From positions 618,404-682,403 of the forward strand of contig NW_006768765.1 of the NCBI RefSeq assembly GCF_000204055.1: DNA of 64,000 bases, read 5' to 3'. Position numbers and translations under genes: made by a program. The first letter of the stretch is position 1. Each line of letters begins with the position of its first letter. Source of the stretch: Melampsora larici-populina 98AG31. Lineage: Eukaryota > Basidiomycota > Pucciniomycetes > Pucciniales > Melampsoraceae. Positions 56,676 through 64,000 of the stretch are shown piece by piece. A model generated the notes under the pieces. That model had not been told where the DNA came from, searched no databases, and saw nothing but the letters and a program-made list of their open reading frames with translations.

Positions 56676-57484
56676 CAAAGCTAAGATGAATGAAAACAAT
56701 AGTTCCAACATTGAGTCAATGATTTACGATTCGCAGAGCTTGAATAACGATTTGACATACATTTTTGAAACATTTTCAGGACTCCCAACTGATGAAAGCC
56801 ATAGCTAAGGCTGAAGGATCGGAATCAGTATGTTGGAAGAAGGGAAGAAAGTAAGCCGTTGTCGTCAGCCGAGGGTTGATTCGTCGCAGTTGATTGGGTG
56901 GTATGTCGTATTCAGACGCTGAGTTGTCGCATGTGTATTTTCTGATGTCGCACTTGACCGGTGCACGGCGTGGATGTCGCAGGTCACCGTGTGTTGTTGC
57001 AGCCAAATTTGGCTTGTCGCACACGGGGCATGTGTATTCCCCGAGGCAGCGACAGCGTGTCGCAGCCCCGAATGCGACACGACATTGCATGCGGTGTGAC
57101 AAGACCGAGCCATAGGAATGGATTTATAATACACTGTACGTATGAACCATACAGTCCTACGAGCGGCCACCAACCTGTGCGTTAAGTGTACAACAAGCCA
57201 CATTATTTTTCTAAATTTTGGATAGTCTCAGAGATAGTCTCAGAGCGAGATAGTCTCAGAGGAAGACCGATACGGTTACGCTCCCTCATTGGTAGGACAT
57301 GGTGATGCCGAACTCCGATGTCATGGCTGATCGGGAGGGAATAGGGATGGCTGTTGTTGAGTGGAAAGGTGTATATGTGACAGGTGCCCTGTACCGAGCA
57401 CCTGTCACTCAAGTAACATCTTTTAACATCTTTTGTTTCTTTGAAGTTTGGACCAGTGGATAGTTTGTAACCTTCCTCAAACGC

Positions 57485-58377
57485 ATGATGGATGCACCGA
57501 TTACCTTGAATGAGACTCAAGATGGATTTCATTGTCTTCAAATCACGCCAAACACCAAGATCTCAACCTGCGTTGCAAAAGCAATAAATCATCTCAAGGT
57601 ATGTTATCATTTGTTTTACCCACCTTCCATGCCCTATCAATCAAACTTTTTCAACTGACCTTGCTTCCATCCATCTTGATCAGCAAGTCGAGAGCGCTCC
57701 GTTATGCCTCCATACGATACCTTCTAATTACAAGACGATAGAAAAAGTGATATCAAGCTCAAAGAAAAATCCTATGTACAACAGTGTTGGAAAGTTGATC
57801 AGTATTGTAGAAATAATCAAACGAGAATACATAGCCGAGATGATAAATCAATCATCAGGTACAACGATTGACAAAAGTCACCCTTCAAGAAATTATTTGT
57901 ATCAATATAATCAATACGGCTCACTCGAAAGTTATCAGCTTGAAAACCCTTGCTCGGATCCAGGTAAAATCTCTGAACGTCATGATTTGATCATCAAAGA
58001 GTTTTTGGACGAAGAGCGAAAAAGGTGAGCTCAGTGCAACTTTCACAGCCTCTATCCCGATGATGCTTTTTGTTAGAAACTGAATTCACCGCCAATCACA
58101 GACCTCGCCAAACCCATACACCTTACATGAAGATTTACCTTGCCTGCACCCCAATCATGTCACTAAAAGACAAACCAGACATCTTGTAAGCAGTATTCCA
58201 TTCAGTATCCTGATGATGAACGCATTCAAATCTTTTCTGACTTTTCATGTTTTTCAATTTGGAACCTGGAAAAGTCAACAAGAATCCTCTTCCTCACAAA
58301 ACTCTACCATATCCACCAGCCAACCCGCAGAAATCCCAACACAAGCTTTGGTCTCGAGTGAAGTCCCTGCAGTGTAA
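57485..58377 (+). CDS. Alba-like nucleic-acid-binding domain protein, four exons
   Basis: The exons 57485-57598, 57684-58024, 58102-58185 and 58275-58377 join in phase through GT-AG introns (77-89 nt) and give 213 residues. The first ATG of two adjacent ones is taken. The motifs TPNTKISTCVAKAINHLK near residues 20-37 and SVGKLISIVEIIKREYIAEM near residues 75-100 fit the Alba fold (KI-nnV-AI-L, then GxxIxxxVxIxExIKR). This fold binds RNA or DNA in chromatin proteins and RNase P/MRP subunits. The C-terminus is Ser/Gln-rich. The gene is intact and lies between transposons and TOM22. Which Alba subfamily it belongs to is not settled. Confidence 0.65.
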
Positions 58378-59260
58378 ATTATATGCCATTTACGCCGCCG
58401 GTCTTTGTAGAAATCAAAAGTATATAATGTTTTGGTAAACGTGCACTGTTCGAAAACTTCTCCGGTACTTGATTGATTTGGAGATCGACAAGGGGTGGTC
58501 ACACAGAAATCAATTTTCGGTTACAATAGATCGAAGAGTATACAATCGCTTTCTCTAATCAAAGGGGCTGGGTGTGCTAGCACCTGAAGGGATAGGGGAA
58601 ATCGTGGATCGAGGTTGATTCTAGTCATTTTTGAGATTTCGTATAGCTGTTATGATACTTTTGCCCCTATGGCTGCTTTTTTCTCGTCTTGGCAAAGCGC
58701 ACTGAGGTACGGTTGCTACTATATTTGTCTTCTCCCACTTTCATTCTCACTAATCTTATTTTTTGCTTTTACAATTCTATCTCGACATCATGCGTTTATA
58801 TCTCTATTCTCTCAGATCATCGTTATTTTTAATACCAATATTGGTGTAGGTTTGTCAGACTCATCTTACATATCAAGTATCCGCTAGTGTCTTCGCAAGA
58901 CTTCAATACAATAGTCATCGATGTGATCTGTATCACCATTGTCACCCAGATCAGTGAGTATATGTTGGGAATGGAGTGTACCAGTTAAGTTTGATACTCT
59001 TTGTAAGCCTGTGTGAGTTGCAATGATGATGGCAATCATGAATATGGTACCCAATGTTATGGATTCAAGTCTTTAGGTACAAATTTTGTGTTTGATATAT
59101 CAGCCATGCCTATCAGAGTGATGTAACAGGTTCAATTTTGAACCAACGTACGAAAGCAGCTTAATAAGTTTGCAGTTCTAGAATTTGAGAAGGGATACAA
59201 AAAAAGGAAAGATCATGAAACAAACAACACATTCAAAAACTCGTCAGGTATAAAATCGTA
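58378..59260. other. Intergenic between Alba-like gene and TOM22
   Basis: About 880 bp separating the 3' ends of convergent genes. Only short frames occur (for example a hydrophobic 58615-58887). No RNA gene or element end was recognised. Confidence 0.35.
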
Positions 59261-59919
59261 TTAAAACCCTGTTGGGGTAACACCTGTCCGAGGTTGATCA
59301 GAAGTCAATGGGGATCCTGAGCCACCGGCTGGGGCACCCAAGATTGACTGAAGGTTGAGATGTAAATTCAAATGGTCAGATACTGATGAAACTGAGGATC
59401 CTGCAGGAATCGTGCACTAACCTGTTGACCATGAGCCTGACGTTCCATCTCCTTCTCATGAGCTACTAACATACTTTCACCCTCGATTGACAAAGCCATC
59501 GGTAAACCAACAAGAATCATACTAGTAGTGATCACCCAAGCAACGTTTCCCAAAAATCTAGTAGTTGATTTAGTTGAATTTGATAACTTGTTCCAGCTTT
59601 CACAAATAGTGGTACGACTTGAAGGTGAAATGATATCCTTTAATGCATAAATTCTATCTATGATTGTCTCATCTTCAATTGAAATCCCTTCATCTAATTC
59701 ATCAATATCTTCATCATCTTCATCATCTGATTCTCGTTTTTGTCGTATAGCTATTTCGGATGAATCTGAATCTGATGAGTTGTCACTCTCGGTCACAAAT
59801 CCATCATCACTGTCTTCTAACTTGAGTTCTTCGATCTTCAAAAAAAACATAAATGCAATTAGTATCATTCATTTGAGTATAAGCTACAGTTGGAGAAACC
59901 TAATGCTCACCTTTACCAT
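59261..59919 (-). CDS. TOM22: Mitochondrial import receptor subunit TOM22
   Basis: A tail-inserted receptor of the TOM complex in the outer mitochondrial membrane. It binds presequences on its acidic cytosolic face and holds the Tom40 channels together. The exons 59919-59911 (ATG GTA AAG), 59835-59422 and 59347-59261 join in phase and give 169 residues. The N-terminal half is strongly acidic (EDSDDGFVTESDNSSDSDSS, then DDEDDEDIDELDEG). The conserved IDRIYALKDIISPSSR segment precedes the single membrane span (VAWVITTSMILVGLPMALSI) and the EKEMERQ-type intermembrane tail. The first exon codes only three residues, so the start is easily missed. All splice sites are GT-AG and no defects were seen. 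Confidence 0.92.
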
Positions 59920-61075
59920 CTTAATTGTTCAGGTTGATTTGGAAATGAGATATGAGTCAAAACTTTGTCGTGGTCTGGTATTTTTTCTAAATCTTGATCG
60001 ATGTCAGAATTTGGTCCAAAGATTGAAATTGCATGTCTTCGAAATTGTTCCGAAGCCTAAAACCTAACCTATCTCAACCCATATCTAAACCCCATGAATT
60101 CGAGGCTGGCTCGCTGCGTCTTTATCAACGCTCTGAGCCTCAAGATCGCACATGTCAAGTTATAGATGAAATATTCTCCTTGAGCTCTAGATGATGGTGC
60201 ACTGATAGAATTTATTTACTCCCAATATGAAAACAAACTTCGCCACTTCGCGATATTGAAGTTGACTTTCATTCAAAAACCACTTGTAATTTGAAAGAGC
60301 CTATTTTATTTCTTTTCCAATTCTTCTCCAAAGACTCCACAAATCAGCAATGGAAATACCAGCTGTACCCACGAGCAACGTTCTGTCGGTGCGATTATTC
60401 GAAATATTTATCAAGCTACGTGATTCAAATTTGTAACTCCTAACGATGTCCTCGAGCTCAAAGAATGGATCATGTCAACATTAGCATTCAACAGGCGCTT
60501 CGAATCAAAATCAAAATCAAATGGACATGAACATGAAATGGTTTGGTGTCGTTTTACCACTTCGGCAAAACTTCGTGATGTTTGACAAGAGACAAGCTGT
60601 CTCGAGTCGCACGAGGAAGATCAAGGAGGGCCACACAACATAGGTCTTTCTCTAGACTTCACACTTTTCAACCTTCCTCATACAACCTCAGTTATTGAGG
60701 TCAATCAATCTTTGTTGAGCCTCAAGGATCAGTTTGTTCGTTGCTGAAGAAAATGGTATGATCAAGATAGCCAGTTCAACAAATGTAAAAGCTCATTGTC
60801 ATGACTTGAATCAGATTTTGAATATTGGCTGACTTAACAAAAATCTTGAACTTCGGAAAGGCATATTTGGTAATTTTTATTTCCATTCTATAATCTGACT
60901 GGTTACAAGCTCATTATTTATTATCAATCTTATTGCTCTTTACCATGTACTATCCTTCTGGGATACTCTTACATCCTAAAGCGTCTTATCCCTTCTAGGT
61001 CTGTCCAACCACGCATAGACTGCTTCCTTCACCAGGACATAGCATCCTACACTTGTGTGGTTTGGGGATGGTCCC
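59920..61075. other. Gene-free stretch upstream of TOM22
   Basis: About 1.15 kb. The part next to 59919 should hold the TOM22 promoter. No other gene or repeat edge was recognised. Confidence 0.35.
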
Positions 61076-61575
61076 AAAAGGGTGAAGAACTGAGGGAGTT
61101 GTTATTCCCAACTCCCCTTCTTTTCCCCCTTTGGGACGAGAACAGCGCCGAGAAGGTATGACTTCTCTACCCCACCTCTCACGGGAGGTCGGAGCCGTGA
61201 GCCTGAGAAGTCGAAACCCCCTGACTCAACTCACGTGAGAAGCACTCATTCTCGATCACCATTCTATCTCCCTCGTAGACCCTCATTTACCTTCTATCGC
61301 ACCCTGAAATAGAGTTCACTCCTACTCTTGTATTCACTTCATTTTAATATGTACAACCCAATTCTACACGATGGTTGTTCAATTCCATGTATTACCTCAC
61401 CTGATTGGCGTCCTCCCCAATCTTTGCTCCCTATCATCGCTCTAGTTCCCTTCAACGAGCGATTCTATTGCCGATCAAACCTTAATTTGGTTAATCCAAA
61501 CTCCGTCAGCTTCACAGCGTACTTCACACCCTCGTACTCCAATAGACTCACCTACTCTAGATTTCCTTCCCCAAC

Positions 61576-62718
61576 TCATTCCAGTCTGAGTTTCTTCAGT
61601 AGCCTCACTGTCTCCTTGAGTTCTTTATGGTCGAACTTCCTCAAGTAGATTTTATACGCCTCCGAGGCCCATCTCCCACTTGATTTCACCTCTTCTCTTG
61701 ATGCCCCTAAGTTCCATCTCAGAGAAGCTCCACCAATTCTAAACGAGTGACCATATAACATCTGTTTTCCTTTCGACCGATGCTCATTCCAAACCTTCCT
61801 ATACTTTTCAATCAATGCTGACTTCCTATACACCATCCCCTTATCTCTTTCTTCCTGGCTAAAGTCTACCGCAAACACCAAGTCCGTAGGTTCCCTCGGT
61901 CTGAACTCGTACAAAAACCTCAATGCTCTCACCGGATCTAAACACAATTTCTGATTTTGTAGGTGTATATATTGTAGCTCCCCCGGCTTCGCCGTCTTCG
62001 CCCCATGAATCGCTATTCTCGCATAAGATCCGTTCGGTCCCCACTCCACATCTTCCCATCTCGACAACTCCTTCTTTGGATCATTCGACACCAACTCCCC
62101 CAAGCGTGCCGTTCCCCAGAACGCTACCAAAGCTATCGTGGTCGCCACTATTGACTGCTCATTTGTCATCACCGTATTCTCCGCTAACACTACCAAGTCT
62201 GATATCATAACTGGTGGTCGTCTTTTCTCTATCTCCTGATACTTCAACTCTACCATCCTTGAAGCTTTCAACAATTTCGTCACCGTCCCTTCTGACTCGT
62301 GTGGGTATGCGCATCGGTGAAAGGTGTGCCACGCTTTTATTCCTGCCAAATATGACTTCAGAGTCAACGACTTTACTGATTCGTCCTTTTCCGCCCACTC
62401 TTCTCCTTTCTTGGAACCCCACACTACAAAGTTGACTATTAGATCTTCTGATATCGGTAACAACCGTTCCCTGTTTACTCCCTTCACATCTGCAAATCGC
62501 AACAACTTTATCACCCCCAAATTATAATGCTTTAAAGTTCCATCCGCCCAAGATCCTCTCAAGAAATGAAGTTGCACCTCATCTACCTCTGACTTATCCT
62601 CTCCTATAGCGTTTCTCTTGAAGGTTCCGAACGGCTTCGTCGCCTTCGACAAATTCTTCTCCTGTCTGACATCTAGCGACGTCTTCTCTCCGTCTCTCGG
62701 CTTGGATCTCTTAGTCAT
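61576..62718 (-). CDS. Tyrosine recombinase of element C
   Basis: 380 residues from the ATG at 62718, the same length as in copy A. The catalytic residues are all present: Arg in GTARLGEL, Lys in GAKTAKPGE, His and Arg in GHSFRIGGAS, Trp in GRWAS and Tyr in IYLRKF. No stop or frameshift. Copy C has no ATGA overlap with RNase H; the RNase H frame stops at 62771, about 50 bp upstream. A likely functional recombinase that could act in trans on copy B. Confidence 0.9.
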   Translation of the reverse strand: MTKRSKPRDGEKTSLDVRQEKNLSKATKPFGTFKRNAIGEDKSEVDEVQLHFLRGSWADGTLKHYNLGVIKLLRFADVKGVNRERLLPISEDLIVNFVVWGSKKGEEWAEKDESVKSLTLKSYLAGIKAWHTFHRCAYPHESEGTVTKLLKASRMVELKYQEIEKRRPPVMISDLVVLAENTVMTNEQSIVATTIALVAFWGTARLGELVSNDPKKELSRWEDVEWGPNGSYARIAIHGAKTAKPGELQYIHLQNQKLCLDPVRALRFLYEFRPREPTDLVFAVDFSQEERDKGMVYRKSALIEKYRKVWNEHRSKGKQMLYGHSFRIGGASLRWNLGASREEVKSSGRWASEAYKIYLRKFDHKELKETVRLLKKLRLE

Positions 62719-62770
62719 CAAATGTTGGGACAACTCTTTCAATTCGATGAAGCGTTAGTGAAGCGAGTAA

Positions 62771-64000
62771 TTAAGTGGGGTTTATTTCAAGTGGACGGGA
62801 TCTCTGCGACAACAAGGGACTCAAGTCCTCTGGGATATCTACAATCACTTTGTCCATCCACTCTCTCCCGCTAAAAATCCCTCTCGACAGCTTGTCTGCC
62901 AAATTATTCTTCAACGTAACACGTCTCTGCTTCATGTTACATCCTAAGACTGTAAGTAGTCTTTGTATCAACTTCCATTCTTCATTTACTCTCACATCTT
63001 TTGACTTTCTCTTCCTTATCGCGTTCTCAGTTGTTGTGTTATCCGTCTCTACCCAGAAAGTTTGACCCCTTACCGGCAAGGATTTCGCCAACACCAACAG
63101 ACCAAGCCTAATCGTAACTGTCTCCGCCCACGCAATATTGCGTTTGCCGGAGACCAATCCTTCTCTCAACCAATCTTCTTTCCAACCGAAACACACCCAA
63201 TTTGCACCGACTTGCACTCCTATCCTAAACTCAACCCAAAACACGTCAGGCCTTATCCTCTCAGAATCGCTTCATTGACTTACCCAAACGACGTGGATGC
63301 GTCTCTGACCCATCCCACCTCCTCCGGGACCGGGCTTGGCATCAGCGTACATGCTTCAAATGTCTCAAGACATATCTTCCACTCCCGTAAGTCTGCCTTC
63401 ACCGATTCATTCGGGAATCTCTTCGCCCCTGGATTATGCCAACTCTTCAACATCCGGTACATTGCACAAAGGAACGCCACCATATGTGGTACCACATTCA
63501 TTGTATGACCTAGCCTTCCGACCAGCGTATCGACTCTTGACAAACTCCACGGCTCTTCTGTCGTAAGGAATTCCACCACCTGGTTCAACCTCTGATCTAT
63601 CTTATCCTTTGGTAATCTAACCGTGAGTTTCTTACCATTCCAGATAAAGCCCAGAAACTTTTGTTCATCTTCGAAGTCGAAACTCTTCTTCGGATTAGTT
63701 TTTACTCCCATCCTTCTGCTCAAGTCCACTACATCTTGCAATTTAACATTCTGACCAGGTCTCCGAAAAATGAGGTTATTGTCAACCCACCGGAAAATCA
63801 TCGGTATGTCTAATTTCGTCATCACTATTTTCTTCCACACGTCCGCTGGTGCCCCAAACACCCCGCACCCTGCTACTCCCCCAAATCCAACCACTAAATC
63901 TATCCATATCCTTCCTCTAAATCCTTTATACATAAAATCTCCTCTGACATGGATGGTTGCCTAGCTGACAATACGCCGCCCTATCCTTTTGCAAGGGCTT
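62771..64000 (-). pseudogene. Reverse transcriptase (partial) plus RNase H of element C
   Basis: RT motif C reads FRWVDNNLIF near 63760-63790 where A and B have FRWVDDN, so the second catalytic Asp is replaced by Asn. RNase H follows across a 59-nt intron (63225-63283; GTAAGT to GTTTAG) at the same codon as in copy A, and has WAE, TDN and NLAD. Near 63935 a one-base shift breaks the RT frame around Q-R-R-F-Y, and an Arg of the AYRQ motif reads Cys. The first acidic block reads VRDAS where A and B have VGDA. RT is therefore very likely inactive. The 5' part is outside the window. Confidence 0.75.

Larger units (their letters stand above)
54758..57098. mobile_element. Element E3 with GTCGCA-rich ends, nested in E2, carrying gene fragments
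   Basis: ACAAGACC is duplicated at 54750-54757 and 57099-57106. Inverted arms of about 230 bp start TGACACCGCATGCAATGTCG (left) and CACACCGCATGCAATG (right, complement). Each arm is GC-rich and contains about a dozen TGCGAC/GTCGCA motifs, unlike the AT-rich interior. No transposase. The interior includes decayed GRASP-like exons on the minus strand (56296-56675) and a 24-bp tandem repeat. Confidence 0.85.
53744..57285. mobile_element. Element E2, same family as E1, containing E3
   Basis: TCATTGGT is duplicated at 53736-53743 and 57286-57293. The ends read CGGAGAGTTGCGGTATC (left) and GGGAGCGTAACCGTATC (right, complement), followed by CTCTGAGACTA motifs. About 190 bp at the right end match the left end of E1 in inverted orientation. 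Without the nested E3 (2341 bp), E2 is about 1.2 kb. The E2-specific part (53744-54749) contains no recognisable gene. Confidence 0.85.
61076..64000 (-). mobile_element. YR (DIRS/Ngaro-like) retrotransposon, copy C, truncated by the window end
   Basis: Minus-strand recombinase and RT-RNase H genes closely resemble copy A and sit in the same order. The 3' flank (61076-61270) has GAGAAG/CTTCTC inverted pieces and a GTTGGGAATAACAACTCCC-type structure, comparable to the 3' end of copy A. The gag and the rest of RT lie beyond base 64000. Confidence 0.85.

Overview
The window looks like repeat-rich nuclear DNA from a basidiomycete fungus, most likely a rust (Pucciniales). The reasons are short GT-AG introns of about 60-90 nt, fungal-type host genes (a TOM22 import receptor and an Alba-like protein), and a transposon mix typical of rusts: tyrosine-recombinase (YR) retrotransposons, KDZ, hAT and PIF/Harbinger DNA transposons, and many MITEs. 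No bacterial or viral gene was found. The taxonomic call is inference from gene style; no database was searched.

Layout. 0.1-7.3 kb: YR retrotransposon A (gag, reverse transcriptase plus RNase H, tyrosine recombinase), nearly intact, with one MITE in gag. 7.7-10 kb: a decayed PIF/Harbinger element with TTA target duplications. 10.6-12.3 kb: a multi-exon, multi-membrane-span protein gene. 14.9-15.9 kb: an internally deleted MITE of the same Harbinger family, followed by a tRNA-like sequence and a TA-flanked MITE. 16.57-27.69 kb: a complete 11.1 kb KDZ-type transposon with roughly 0.5 kb terminal inverted repeats and a perfect 8-bp target duplication. It carries a KDZ transposase on the minus strand and a five-exon companion gene on the plus strand. 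27.7-35 kb: gene-poor DNA with a MULE-like MITE (9-bp duplication), two TA-flanked palindromic MITEs, a 113-bp inverted pair, a possible degraded host gene and a CACTA-like MITE. 35.1-46 kb: YR retrotransposon B, whose gag is split by a Harbinger-like MITE and by a 4.2 kb hAT transposon, and whose recombinase gene is broken. 46-50 kb: an unrecognised gene remnant, a 238-bp tandem duplication and a large inverted repeat. 50.2-57.3 kb: a nest of elements with 8-bp duplications, one inside another, the innermost carrying a decayed GRASP/Grh1-like fragment; a GMC-oxidoreductase N-terminus lies between them. 57.5-59.9 kb: two apparently intact host genes, Alba-like (+) and TOM22 (-). 61-64 kb: YR retrotransposon C on the minus strand, running off the window end.

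How it fits together. Elements A and C share gene order and a short intron at the same RNase H codon. B lacks that intron and has an inactivated recombinase. Several DNA elements have resolvable boundaries, so insertion order can be read: B is older than its MITE and hAT insertions, and the element at 53.7 kb is older than the one inside it at 54.8 kb. Many premature stops fit C-to-T change (CAA to TAA, CGA to TGA), which could reflect methylation-linked decay or RIP-like mutation.

Main second-look items: the KDZ element with its companion gene, the conserved intron inside the YR retrotransposon RNase H, and the gene-capturing element whose ends are packed with GTCGCA/TGCGAC motifs.
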